64,000 bases of DNA from Planctomycetota bacterium (GTDB lineage: Bacteria; Planctomycetota; Phycisphaerae; Phycisphaerales; UBA1924). The first letter of the stretch is position 1. Every line of letters starts with the position of its first letter. The stretch covers positions 186,001-250,000 of the forward strand of contig JAGWZK010000002.1 of NCBI GenBank assembly GCA_018968885.1. Reading direction: 5' to 3'. Below the pieces are notes generated by a model. The model was given only the letters and a program-made list of their open reading frames with translations, was not told the origin of the DNA and made no database searches. Shown here in pieces: positions 43,801-52,430 of the stretch. A program made the translations under genes and the position numbers.

Positions 43801-45339
43801 CACATCCAGCGTGGGGCCAATGTCCTGAGCGGGAACGAGTTTCTGGCCAGCGACGAAGGGCTCGATAATGGCGGTATTGATTCCCTTGATCGCCACCTTG
43901 CCATCGAGTTTGCCGGGCATGCCACCGGCGAACGCGCCCGCAGCATTCAACAGCCCACCAGCGACGACATCCGCATCGATGACACCAGCCGAAGCGCGAT
44001 CCAGCGTTGCGCTCCCTGTCGCCCTGATGCGCACATCTTGTGCCAGATCGGTGGTCGTGACGGAAAGGTTCAGCCCGGTGACACTCGCCTGCTTGGGGGC
44101 CTGGCCCTCGACTTTCAGCACGCCAGCAAGAGGGGCAGTCTGCACTCGGGCATCAATTGCTGCACCAGAGAAAGACATCGCAGCGCCGGACTTGGGCAGA
44201 TTCACACGCAAGGTCTCGATCACCACCGTCAGATCGGGGTAGGTGCTGAGTTCAAAGCTCGGCCCGGCCACGCCCTTTGGGTCACCAGCAAAGGCGAGCA
44301 AGGCCTGACCAGGGATCGCGGCTGTGATTGGAGCGGAATTGGAGAGGACGCCGTTTTTCAAGTCCAGAGTGCCACTGATGGCGGCTTTGGGTGTGCCACT
44401 CTGGGCCGTGGTCAGGGTGAAGGTCGCTTGGCCAACTGAGTAATCTCCCTTCACCTCTGCAGCAAGTTCGGCGGTCTCGCCCAGTGCTGCGGTCAATCGA
44501 CCACCTTGATTGGAAAGCAGATCGAGGAGCGCAGTGGGAATCGATGTGCCGCGAATCATCACATTGGCTTTGGCCTGATCGGGGTGCACGGTGCCGTCAG
44601 CGCCGATCAGGTTGTCAATGCTGCCGTCAACCTTGAAGCTGCCCGAACCTGGCATCGGGGTGATCTTTCCATCCTTGGATAGCGCCATCACCACCGGAGA
44701 GTTGATCTTGGCGGCAGTGGCGACGCCAGCACCGACCAGAATGTCGGCCTGCACATCAGGCAGAAAGACGCCATGGTGTGTGCCGTCACCGCCAGCGACG
44801 TCAAAGATGCTGGCGGAGAGATTGGCGAGTTCGAGATTGGCGCGCAGCGAATCAGGAACGCGGATGGGCTGAGACGAGGCCGCCGGAGCAGGTGAAGAAG
44901 TTGTCCCAGGCGCCGAAGCGCGCGGCGAGCCAGCGGCCGGAGCAAGGGCCTGTTGCAGATTGGTCGTGCCGTCGGCGTTGCGCTGAATGTTGACCGTGCC
45001 GCCGAGTCGGACCACACCCAGATTCATGGATCCTCTGATCAACGACATCAGGCCAGCATCTGAAGAAAGGTCCACCGACGCAATCTGCCTGGAACCGGCA
45101 TCGCGCAGCACCAGGCCAGAGACCGACTGCGGGCCAAACCATGACAGCGAAACCGATTGCACTTTGATCGAACCGGCGATGGTTTTGGAAGCGGTGCTTT
45201 CAATCAACCCCGGAGCAAATGAACCAGCGATCGTGGGTGCTGCCCCGGCGAGCACCAGCAATCCGACCACTGAAATGCCACCCCCGATGGCGAGCTTCTT
45301 CTTGATTGATTTCTTGCTTGAAGAGGATTGTGAAGCCAT
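40870..45339 (-). CDS. Large AsmA-like envelope protein
   Basis: A 1489-residue protein. Its ATG has AGGAG six bases upstream. After a Lys/Ser-rich start comes one membrane helix (about 14-42: LAIGGGISVVGLLVLAGAAP). The AsmA-type opening follows (SIKVQSVSLSWFGPQSVSGLVLRDAGSRQIASVDLSSD is characteristic but shown here only in part of that family form). The rest is a very long beta-rich chain with recurring short G-x-x-x-L/V strands, ending in a Lys-rich tail (LFKKKEPEKK). AsmA/TamB-type proteins span the periplasm as lipid-conducting bridges or help outer-membrane assembly. Length and architecture fit; sequence identity with characterised members cannot be judged by eye. Confidence 0.75.
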   Translation of the reverse strand: MASQSSSSKKSIKKKLAIGGGISVVGLLVLAGAAPTIAGSFAPGLIESTASKTIAGSIKVQSVSLSWFGPQSVSGLVLRDAGSRQIASVDLSSDAGLMSLIRGSMNLGVVRLGGTVNIQRNADGTTNLQQALAPAAGSPRASAPGTTSSPAPAASSQPIRVPDSLRANLELANLSASIFDVAGGDGTHHGVFLPDVQADILVGAGVATAAKINSPVVMALSKDGKITPMPGSGSFKVDGSIDNLIGADGTVHPDQAKANVMIRGTSIPTALLDLLSNQGGRLTAALGETAELAAEVKGDYSVGQATFTLTTAQSGTPKAAISGTLDLKNGVLSNSAPITAAIPGQALLAFAGDPKGVAGPSFELSTYPDLTVVIETLRVNLPKSGAAMSFSGAAIDARVQTAPLAGVLKVEGQAPKQASVTGLNLSVTTTDLAQDVRIRATGSATLDRASAGVIDADVVAGGLLNAAGAFAGGMPGKLDGKVAIKGINTAIIEPFVAGQKLVPAQDIGPTLDVELIARTPTDASRAGAGKYDVQAKIGSARIALDGTFAVTPTEIRGIDRPFSSRILSAGAIAHRMMPAGGWTLRPTGGMDVSLNGLVLPITTDAKTGSRAVNLSQAAATGRVTLFGMELANPADSATRPIALNKVDTDLVLTPGAAPVITLAGDLRAGNEPCGFSGTLTLNSLFENGAINAKGLAPTGNLNFSSLPVSLAGMFTSPAAPGEKPLDLAALATDILGPKLNGTITLAKAANGTDGKLALSSATSTTNIDALLVGPLAQLTQVEVRQFSSQVTLTPNSASTLIRTFMPDVTSGVALANPSTIKVAVAPVTIPLAQGVALSKVGEIKATVELPGQTLIQGLTRQDAQGRPIAVRPFGVENLNLTLDAPASIMASGGTANVTFTGKALSQDAPGGTLAAMRGTAQAELAPADAKNPNASRLKRLTASTSMTEIGTAGLDAILAKPGMVSGLLGPTASLEASVASVQAKDGLSTTITLAPKSQRVNTEKPLKFAILPDRFSMTEPARITAQLDPAFVNAHVFTTQTTGPNAGKAAAALTAPTSATMVINRLTLSKDPTGQGKVGPLKPGIFELGSTVEIPSAVIDLADGQTLSLGKTTVLANADKGGGPLTFSIEVASSQVQTKGQPPQPVQKLGLSGSATNLADASGQVSLQNAVVNAAANVPAFPTVVLDALGRQNGLLVEALGPVVQADLKAERVHFVSGGNHAPGVLEASMTSQRATMSMKGTVNNGTFIASQPVDLTISEITPGLSEKVSKNIPFIGAISKSKELKPGVIKATNFTLPLDGDMRKLSGDVVVDVGEALIAPGGLVNKLLKVQFLNPVLDKTGLSEAKKVGQRLKPVPINIREGVMRYTAFKLPLGEFEIENEGTVDLVKRQTDMVVWIPLGRLAGEAVPGLNSTVDKIPVIGDIAKGSFNELTMIPFQVRGPLDGELSRDFSPRLFADRVGKTLNPADSIDGVIKGIGDLFKKKEPEKK

Positions 45340-45369
45340 GCCAGTCTCCTGAAGGTTGATCGGGGACCG

Positions 45370-45392
45370 CCCCCATCACAAGCGTATGGGGG
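45370..45392 (-). other. Leader hairpin upstream of the AsmA-like gene
   Basis: CCCCCAT (45370-45376) pairs with ATGGGGG (45386-45392), a 7-bp stem with a 9-base loop, about 30 bases upstream of the AsmA-like ATG and before its AGGAG. It could be the end of the upstream operon's transcript or a leader structure. No U run is seen. Confidence 0.4.
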
Positions 45393-45517
45393 ACACTCGT
45401 CTCTTTCCGATCTTCTGATGCGCCGCACGGCCACTGTGTTCTGGTTTGGATCCGGTCCCGACAACGCAAGGAAGCGCAGATAACGCGAAACCGGCAAAGC
45501 AGCTTTCCGAAAGCCAA

Positions 45518-46753
45518 TCACTTGGGAGCAGTCACAAACCCGGCACGAGAGAACTGCACGCGATCCTGTACGGGACCGGAAGGACCAGGATCAATCGTGC
45601 ACTCAATCGCCGTTGCGCCCGCAAGCGAAACGTGCAGCCGATGCCTTGGTGTCTCCGCATCCAGATGCACACGTGCCACTTCCTTGGGCGAACTTCCGAG
45701 CACGCGCACAATCAGCGTGCAATCGCCCCAGTCAAAGCACGAAGGGGGAAGTGAGACCTGCGCGACAAAGTGACTCTCACCCGGCTTGACAGGCCACGAC
45801 ACCGTCCCCGGCTCACGCAGCAGAACCCCTTCGGCGTTCGCAACTACGATCGAACCAGATCCTTCGGCTGACAACGTCCGCCAGCTCGCCGCGTCGGGCA
45901 GAATCCACTGCACTTCATCCAGTGCGTACTGCACATCCACACCCTTGGCAGCAGTCAGCGACACGCGGCACACGCGCTCCTGCACTATACACGACGCCGA
46001 AGTCATCACCGATCCATCCTGCCAGCCGATCCGCATTCCAGACACCGGTGTCGCTGGATTGGTCAGCCACAGCGCGGCAGCAGCATCCATCGCTACTTCC
46101 TGCGCTTTGGTTGCGGTGGACGAGGTCTGCGGTTCTATCTTGATCACCGGGCCAAACTCGGCAAGAAAGCCGGACATGACATCTCCATTGGCCAGCCAAA
46201 GCACATCGCGGCTGGATTCTGAAGGAGCGCGCAGAGCCCCCTTTGGCCACCCAGCACCTTTCCATGCCCGCGAGATGCGCTCGAGCGGAAGCGTGATGGC
46301 GTTGGTGGTTGCGGTTTCTGCCAACAGTGTCGCAGGTATCGCCAATGTTACCGAATCGACATTGGGCGCAGGCACCAGGGTGCCAAGAAACTGCTGACCA
46401 TCGGTGAGTTGTACCGTCCACAACAAGGGAGCAATCGGGGCCGCCGCGACCTCTGACGACTCTGAATCTGTGGCGGGGCTCACAATCTGCGGGGTTTTGC
46501 GCGACACCCGCCAGGCGCTGGCGATATCTGACAGCGCAAGCATCGAAACGCCGCCACGAGCATCGCGAATCTGTGCGGTGCCCTTTCCCCCTTGAGATTC
46601 CAATGAAACCAGCGCTGCTTCGCGCGCCTCTCCGTTGGTGCTGATCCACTCAAATACCACCGGAGGGATTGAGACTGGTACAGGCGCTGGGGCCGGGTCC
46701 AGCACCTGAGAAATCGCGCACGCTAAGAGAGCCGAGAGGTTCATGCACTCCAT
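45518..46753 (-). CDS. NPCBM-like domain protein, last gene of the DUF4175-like operon
   Basis: The ATG at 46753 shares one base with the stop of the toroid gene; a GTG at 46756 and an ATG at 46744 are alternatives. The 411-residue protein has a short hydrophobic N-terminus (LSALLACAISQVL), a Pro/Val linker, and beta-rich domains. The C-terminal third resembles NPCBM/NEW2 carbohydrate-binding modules (WPVKPGESHFVAQVSLPP, CTLIVRVLGSSPKEVARVHLDAETPRHRLHVSLAGATAIECTIDPG read in part). These modules bind glycans and often sit on planctomycete exported proteins. The assignment is by pattern only. The AsmA-like gene follows after 178 bases. Confidence 0.65.
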   Translation of the reverse strand: MECMNLSALLACAISQVLDPAPAPVPVSIPPVVFEWISTNGEAREAALVSLESQGGKGTAQIRDARGGVSMLALSDIASAWRVSRKTPQIVSPATDSESSEVAAAPIAPLLWTVQLTDGQQFLGTLVPAPNVDSVTLAIPATLLAETATTNAITLPLERISRAWKGAGWPKGALRAPSESSRDVLWLANGDVMSGFLAEFGPVIKIEPQTSSTATKAQEVAMDAAAALWLTNPATPVSGMRIGWQDGSVMTSASCIVQERVCRVSLTAAKGVDVQYALDEVQWILPDAASWRTLSAEGSGSIVVANAEGVLLREPGTVSWPVKPGESHFVAQVSLPPSCFDWGDCTLIVRVLGSSPKEVARVHLDAETPRHRLHVSLAGATAIECTIDPGPSGPVQDRVQFSRAGFVTAPK

Positions 46754-47928
46754 CACTTCTGAAAGATCGGCAGATAGCGCTTGGGCATCTGCAGAATGAT
46801 CAGCGACATCGCTGTTCCGTACGCATTTCCCACCGAAGGGTCATTCCACATTCCATCTGGCTGCTGCGTGCGGATCAATTCCTCACGAATCTGCGGCCAC
46901 CACAGGGCCCAGAGCTCACCCCCCGCCAGAAACATGCACTGCACCGCGTAATAGTGACCGTAGAAATAGTGCGAGCGGCGCGTGGAGCGATTCTCCGGCA
47001 ACGCCACGTTGACCAGATACTCAAGTCCTGATTCGATCGATTGATCCTCGTACCGACCGGCATACAGCAAACTGGCCACACCAGCGGCACTGCGTTCCCA
47101 CGCCGATTGCCCGCCCGGGGCCTGATAGCGAAAGCCCCCATCCGCATTCTGGCATCGCTTGGCATACCCCACCGCTTTGTCGATCACATCCTTACTCACT
47201 TCCAGCCCTGCGTTGCGCGCGGCCCGCAGGCCCATGACCTGGCAGATCGTCACCGACACATCGGCGTCATACGGCACAGGGTTGTAACGCCAGCCACCCT
47301 CCTCATTCTGCGTGGATTGGATCAGGCGCACCGCCTTGACCAATGCCTCGTGCGTCTTGGATGCAAGTTCGGCATCGTCAGCAATGACGCCACTGGATGC
47401 CCCCGTCATGCCATAGATCTCGCCCAGAAAGAGTGTCGCAAAGCCATGTCCGTACATCGGTCCATTGGCCGATTCAGCGGCGATCAGACCATTTTCGCCC
47501 GCATTGGAAAGCACAAACCGAAGCCCCTTGAGGACATGCTCGCCATACAAGCCGCGCCCGGGAATGTGCCCATCCGCCATCAGTGCCAGACAAGAGAGAC
47601 TGGTGATGGCGACGCTGCGACCCCAGCGCGAATCGCCAAAGCTGCCATCCGGATTCTGCATTGCCACCAGAGCCGTCAAGCCCTTGGCAACTGCCGCGTC
47701 GAGCTCGGGAGTCACTTCGCCGGGCAAGGGCTTGTTCTGCGCGCTGACATGTATGCCACCGGGAATCGACCGCTTGGTCGCCTCCTCGGGCGCAGGATCA
47801 CTCGTTACCGGCTGCTGGCTGAGCGGGTCCGGCGGGCGATTGGGATCGGGAGGAGCGATCACGGGCTGCGCGATCACACTGCACACGCAGCAGGCGACCA
47901 TCAGGTTGGCCATCGTTGATCGCTTCAC
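46753..47928 (-). CDS. Prenyltransferase/squalene-cyclase-like toroid repeat protein
   Basis: A 391-residue protein with an N-terminal signal (LMVACCVCSVIA) and Pro-rich linker. Alpha/alpha-toroid repeats of the prenyltransferase/squalene-oxidase type follow: ALVAMQNPDGSFGD, LIQSTQNEEGGWRYN, YAKRCQNADGGFRY, LIRTQQPDGMWND. Such repeats appear in many planctomycete exported proteins of unknown function. The cyclase DxDD motif is not seen, so a cyclase activity is not claimed. It overlaps the Gln-rich gene by 4 bases (ATGA) and the NPCBM-like gene by 1 base, so all are translationally coupled. Confidence 0.85.
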   Translation of the reverse strand: MKRSTMANLMVACCVCSVIAQPVIAPPDPNRPPDPLSQQPVTSDPAPEEATKRSIPGGIHVSAQNKPLPGEVTPELDAAVAKGLTALVAMQNPDGSFGDSRWGRSVAITSLSCLALMADGHIPGRGLYGEHVLKGLRFVLSNAGENGLIAAESANGPMYGHGFATLFLGEIYGMTGASSGVIADDAELASKTHEALVKAVRLIQSTQNEEGGWRYNPVPYDADVSVTICQVMGLRAARNAGLEVSKDVIDKAVGYAKRCQNADGGFRYQAPGGQSAWERSAAGVASLLYAGRYEDQSIESGLEYLVNVALPENRSTRRSHYFYGHYYAVQCMFLAGGELWALWWPQIREELIRTQQPDGMWNDPSVGNAYGTAMSLIILQMPKRYLPIFQK

Positions 47929-48602
47929 TTCTTTGGTTCCTCTGCGAGACGCTTGTAATACTGCTCGGTCAACTGCTGGTACATGCTGCTGAATTTATCG
48001 GAAAGCCCCTGACGCAAGGCATCACGCAGATGAGGAGGCAGGTTGCCCCAGTTGGCCGCGCCCGCCGTCTGCACCGGATTGAGTGCTCCATCCTGTGAAG
48101 CCGGCCCTGGGTTGTCCTTTGTCGCTGCCTGATTGCCCTGCTGCTGAACTTGAACCTGCTGCTGTTGCTGCTGCTGATTGGGCTGATTCTGTTGTTGCTG
48201 CTGACCTTGCTGTGGCTTTGGCTTGGGTTTGGGCTGGCTCTGCTGTTGCTGCTGATTCTCAATCTCTTTGATCAATTGATCCAGCTTGGTGATCGCTTCG
48301 GTATGCATGCGCTGCGTCGGCAAACCCGCATCCGCCGCGCTGGCCAATCGGTCGCCTGAGCGATTCATCAGTTCCGCCGCTTGCGCCAGTAGATCATCTA
48401 GCTGCTCGCGCGAAAGGGCCTGCTGCAAATCCGCGGCATCTGCTCCGCGCACATCGCCAGCCGAGGGCAGACCCAGAAGCTCGTCCAGTGACTTCAACTC
48501 CGAAAAGGGACTATCCGCCGGGGATGGCGGCGTGCTCGATCCAGTTTCAATCGGCGCGGCTTGCGCCAACAGCGCAAGCACGACGCACGCGGCTGCAATC
48601 AT
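47925..48602 (-). CDS. Gln-rich exported protein in DUF4175-like operon
   Basis: A 225-residue protein with an N-terminal hydrophobic segment (IAAACVVLALLAQAA). A helical stretch follows (LSREQLDDLLAQAAELMNRSGDRL), then a Gln/Lys/Pro-rich low-complexity middle (about 117-160, encoded by repeated CTG/TTG-type triplets read in antisense). A conserved-looking tail reads WGNLPPHLRDALRQG...FSSMYQQLTEQYYKRLAE. That tail is like the end of the truncated protein at 2-1618. It overlaps its neighbours by 4 bases on each side. Function unknown; probably works with the DUF4175-like protein in the envelope. Confidence 0.8.
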   Translation of the reverse strand: MIAAACVVLALLAQAAPIETGSSTPPSPADSPFSELKSLDELLGLPSAGDVRGADAADLQQALSREQLDDLLAQAAELMNRSGDRLASAADAGLPTQRMHTEAITKLDQLIKEIENQQQQQSQPKPKPKPQQGQQQQQNQPNQQQQQQQVQVQQQGNQAATKDNPGPASQDGALNPVQTAGAANWGNLPPHLRDALRQGLSDKFSSMYQQLTEQYYKRLAEEPKK

Positions 48603-51600
48603 GACCCACCTCCACCCTCATCCTCTTTCATCCGTTCAATCAACTCGCGGGCCTGCTCGGCCAGTTCACGCTGAAATGCGCCCAGTTGCTCAAGCTCGGC
48701 CTTGGCTGCGCCGCTGTCAGCCAGCTCTTTGGTACGCTCGGCGATCTCTTGTTGCATCGAGCGGATCATCCGCAACTCCGCCAGTGGCGGCACGGGCTTG
48801 GGCCTCTGGTCTCCCCCACCCCCACCACCACCCCCGCCGCCACCACCGGGCGCATCACGAAAATCATCATTCTTCTTTTTCTTGGAGTTCTTCAATGATT
48901 CCACCAACCCCGCCAGCGTGCGAATCGCGGCATCCTGATCGCGCTGCACGCTCTTGACCGTCGAGCCGCCAGAGAGCGCATCCGCCGCCGCCGTCATCAC
49001 CGTGTCCAAGCGTCGATGAGCAAAGTCAAAGACTTTGACTTCAGCAAGAAACTCAGTCTTGGAGCGAAGGTTCGCCGCTTCCTGACGAATCTCACCCTGC
49101 TTCTGCCCGAGTCCAAGCACTCTCTGCCGATCGCGCCGATTCATTTCCTTGCCGATCAGGGGCTGCGTGGCGTTGCGCAATTCCGTCTGCTTGGCGAGCA
49201 GATCGGTGTACGCCTTGGCGAGTTCCTCACGCTGGCGATCCATATCCCGATCGGTCGCCTGCTCCTGCAACTTGGCAGCGCGATCCTTGGCTTCCATCAA
49301 CCTCTGCAAGCTGGTGCGTTCCTGCGCATCTGCTCCCGCCGCATTCACCGGCGTGGCCCGCAGCGCTGTCACCGCGCGCTCCTGCGCCGATGCCGCCGCT
49401 TCGAGATATTCCACCAGCGCCGCCAGTTCGCGATTGGCACGCACGTCGTCTGTCACCGCGAGCGTGTCGGTGTGCAGCTTCAGCATGGGCGTATCCAATC
49501 CCACAAACGAGCTCGCCCGCACCGCCGCCGCCAGAGCATCAATCGCGCTCTGCTGGCGTTGAATCAACCCGTCAAGTATCTGGGAAATCTCCGCCAACAC
49601 CCGCCGCAATGCCTCATCTCGCTTCTGTTCACCTTTCTCTAGTTCGTTGAGCATCTGCTCCAGCGACTTCTCGGCCTGCTGCTGCAACTGATTTGCAGAT
49701 TGATTCTGATTCCGCTCGATCTGATCTGCGGCCTGACGCTGGGTATCACTTGTCTGGTTGCGGCGGCCTTCCTGAGCCGAGGCCTTCATCGCCTCTGCCT
49801 GGGCCGGGCTGGATTGCGCCAGCTTCTGGGCCTGATCACTCATCTGCTCGATCGCCGCGTTCACCTTTCCTGCCAGATCGCGCTGTTCCTGAGCCAATCG
49901 CGACAATTCCTGTCGCTGTTCATCCGTCAGCTGCTCCGGCGACTTTCCTGCCGTCTCCTGCGCGACCTCGCGCGTCTGCGCACTGAGTTGCTTCTGATCC
50001 GCGAGCATCTGCTCGACGTTTCGCCTCGCTGCCCAGGCATCCTGGCTCTGTCCCAGCATGTCGGCCAGTCGATCCAACTCGCGTGTGACATTCTTCTGTG
50101 CTTGCGCTGCAGCATCCCGGCGAGCGCTGGCTTCCTGACGCGAAGCCGCATCCTCAATCTTTTGTGCCGCAGCGGCTGCGGCGTGCTCCTTGGCCACCTC
50201 GCTCTCTGCCTGGGCACGCTGCACCGCCTGCTGGGCATCCTGCACCAACTGCTGCAGCGTCGCGTCACCCATCGCATTCCGCTCGATCCGCTGCGCCACG
50301 CGCGACAGCAGTTCACCCTGCGGGCCAAGCCGCTCACTGATGCTCTCCTGCCGACGTTGCACTTCCCCGCTGCTCGATGCCTGCTGCTGTGCGTCGCGGC
50401 TGGGGTCAGATGCCTCGCGCAACTTTCCGGCTGCTGCCTGCTGGTCCTGATTCAGGCGCTGCGCCGTCTGCCGCACCGCCGAAAGTTCGTTCTTGATCTG
50501 CTCGATCAGCGTGCTGGGTGTGATGATCCGCAGTTTGCGTGGGGCCGAACGCACCAGATCATGGCGCTGATCGCCACGCCGAAATCCATCCAGCGCCTCC
50601 ACCATCACCCACACTTCATCACCGGCCACCAGCGCATATTCACCCGCGGCCGTCCCCAGAGAAAGATCCGCAGTCAATGTCATGCTGCGTTCATTGGTAT
50701 TCTCGCTGTTCCCCTCAAGTCGAGTTGGCTCACCCCGCGCTTCCAGCACCCGTGCTTCGCTCCCCGTCGGCACGCTCCACACCTGCGTCGCCAGGTTTGC
50801 AGAGTTAAGCGCCACATCATCCGTCGCTTCGCCCTTGACGATCAATCGTGCTGTCGCCAGCATCTGTTCATCCTGAGCAGGGTCGAGCACCGTCGCCAAG
50901 GGGGACGCATCCTCGACCACCTCAATCTTGTACGACACATCCTCGACCACACCAAGGCCGAAGCGATCCTGGGCGGCCACCTTCCACGCCAGCGTGCTCG
51001 TTGCTACCGCGCGAATCTCCCACACGCCGGGCTCGACCTCTTTCACCTGGCTCGATTCCACCGGGAAACCGGGGAGTGAGCGGCCAATGAAGGCCGACAC
51101 CTCCGCACCACTCTCTGGCGGCGCCACCGGGGGAGTCGCTCCATCAAACTTCAACCTCACCGTCACTTCCGACCCCGCCAGCACCGGTCCGGCAATCCGT
51201 CTCTGATCCATTCCCGGCCCCATATCCGTCTCGGCCCCATGCACAAAGCGCGTTCCCGCCAGTTTCTCCCTGGCATACTCCGGACCCGTCACACTCAACG
51301 CCGCCCCGACCACTCGCGGCGGGCGCGACAGGATCAAGGTCCGCGACTCCAACTGGCTATCGCCGGCACTGAGCCGATACTCCAACTTCACCTCTTGCCC
51401 GCCATCCAGAGCTCCATCCAGAGATCCATCCACACCCGCCGGCTCAATCAATCGTTCAAACAACTCTCCCCGCACTCCGGCCAGCGAAGCACTCGTTGCC
51501 TCATCCACCTTGCCCTGGCCTGTCAGCAACACCCGCTTCCAATCACCCTTCTCCGAACCGCGAATCACCCGCAACTCCGCCAGCACATCCGTTTGACCTG

Positions 51601-52306
51601 CCTCGCGCGGCGTACGTGTCACCACCGCACGAATCGGCAGCGCAGCATGCACCGAATGGGCCACGCCCTGCGTGGCATCCACCAGCATGTAGCGATTCGG
51701 CCATGATGCCTCTGACCACGGCGTGAGCACCCGTTGCAATCCGATCGATAGATGCTCTGGCGATTTCACTCCGAGCGCCAGCAGTGGCACGCACGCCAGA
51801 GCCAGCAATCCCAATCGCTCCGCTGTCTGCCTTGGCGAGATCAACGACGACACCACCGGCACCTGTGCTGCCGCAGTGGCCATCTCCTTGACCAACCTCG
51901 AGACCATCTCCACACCCATCCCGGTGGGAGTCGCGTCATGCGCGAGTTCTACCGCTGAGGCCAGTCGCCCCTTCAATCCTGCCTGCGCACCCGCCGCCGT
52001 CCCCTCCAATCGCAGCGCAACCTCAACCAACGAGGGTCGAAACGTCGCGGCGTGCTTCAGCAATCTCCACGCGTGCCACACTCCCACCATCGCCGCGCCA
52101 CCCACCAGCACACAGCGCACAAACCACGGCAGCCGCAAAGCAAAATCCAGCAACCCAACCACCAGCAACGCCGCCAGCACCCACGCGCCGACAATCCCCA
52201 CCGCCTGCACCACCAGCATCAATCGCCCGATGCGTCGAGCCCGCCGCAACGCCTCTTCTAGCGATCGCAGGTCCATCAGCTGATTGGCTTGGTCGGTTTG
52301 GTTCAT
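48599..52306 (-). CDS. DUF4175-like membrane protein with long coiled coil
   Basis: The ATG at 52306 has GAGAGAG just upstream; a GTG at 52321 would add five residues. The protein has 1235 residues. Two membrane helices are near 26-55 and 60-80, then a third near 160-180. Beta-rich domains occupy about 190-590. A very long Gln/Glu/Ala-rich coiled coil runs from about 600 to 1130 (QQAAAGKLREAS, AQQAVQRAQAESEVAKEHAAAAAAQ). A run of about a dozen Gly follows before the last helix (LGAFQRELAEQARELIERM). This order matches DUF4175-type proteins of planctomycetes and proteobacteria. It heads a four-gene coupled operon. A structural or scaffolding role at the envelope is inferred. Confidence 0.82.
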   Translation of the reverse strand: MNQTDQANQLMDLRSLEEALRRARRIGRLMLVVQAVGIVGAWVLAALLVVGLLDFALRLPWFVRCVLVGGAAMVGVWHAWRLLKHAATFRPSLVEVALRLEGTAAGAQAGLKGRLASAVELAHDATPTGMGVEMVSRLVKEMATAAAQVPVVSSLISPRQTAERLGLLALACVPLLALGVKSPEHLSIGLQRVLTPWSEASWPNRYMLVDATQGVAHSVHAALPIRAVVTRTPREAGQTDVLAELRVIRGSEKGDWKRVLLTGQGKVDEATSASLAGVRGELFERLIEPAGVDGSLDGALDGGQEVKLEYRLSAGDSQLESRTLILSRPPRVVGAALSVTGPEYAREKLAGTRFVHGAETDMGPGMDQRRIAGPVLAGSEVTVRLKFDGATPPVAPPESGAEVSAFIGRSLPGFPVESSQVKEVEPGVWEIRAVATSTLAWKVAAQDRFGLGVVEDVSYKIEVVEDASPLATVLDPAQDEQMLATARLIVKGEATDDVALNSANLATQVWSVPTGSEARVLEARGEPTRLEGNSENTNERSMTLTADLSLGTAAGEYALVAGDEVWVMVEALDGFRRGDQRHDLVRSAPRKLRIITPSTLIEQIKNELSAVRQTAQRLNQDQQAAAGKLREASDPSRDAQQQASSSGEVQRRQESISERLGPQGELLSRVAQRIERNAMGDATLQQLVQDAQQAVQRAQAESEVAKEHAAAAAAQKIEDAASRQEASARRDAAAQAQKNVTRELDRLADMLGQSQDAWAARRNVEQMLADQKQLSAQTREVAQETAGKSPEQLTDEQRQELSRLAQEQRDLAGKVNAAIEQMSDQAQKLAQSSPAQAEAMKASAQEGRRNQTSDTQRQAADQIERNQNQSANQLQQQAEKSLEQMLNELEKGEQKRDEALRRVLAEISQILDGLIQRQQSAIDALAAAVRASSFVGLDTPMLKLHTDTLAVTDDVRANRELAALVEYLEAAASAQERAVTALRATPVNAAGADAQERTSLQRLMEAKDRAAKLQEQATDRDMDRQREELAKAYTDLLAKQTELRNATQPLIGKEMNRRDRQRVLGLGQKQGEIRQEAANLRSKTEFLAEVKVFDFAHRRLDTVMTAAADALSGGSTVKSVQRDQDAAIRTLAGLVESLKNSKKKKNDDFRDAPGGGGGGGGGGGGDQRPKPVPPLAELRMIRSMQQEIAERTKELADSGAAKAELEQLGAFQRELAEQARELIERMKEDEGGGGS
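48811..48850. repeat. Poly-glycine-coding simple repeat
   Basis: A C-rich run on the plus strand (CCCCCA/CCACCA/CCGCCG mixture) encodes about a dozen consecutive glycines on the minus strand within the DUF4175-like protein. Such tracts are prone to slippage. Confidence 0.7.
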
Positions 52307-52430
52307 CACTCTCTCAGTCACACTTTATCAGGACCATGGTCCCGAACATGTATCAATATAGAGGTATCGGCCCATTTGCCCCCCGGTTGGAATGAGCCCT
52401 TTCCCCCCTTACTGGGTGTACGCTCGCAGC

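Noticed and set aside
43492..44439. 315-residue plus-strand frame inside the AsmA-like gene
   Set aside because: Antisense shadow with no hydrophobic pattern or known motif.
49700..51079. 459-residue plus-strand frame inside the DUF4175-like gene
   Set aside because: Leu/Arg/His/Cys-rich shadow of a coiled-coil gene. No motif.
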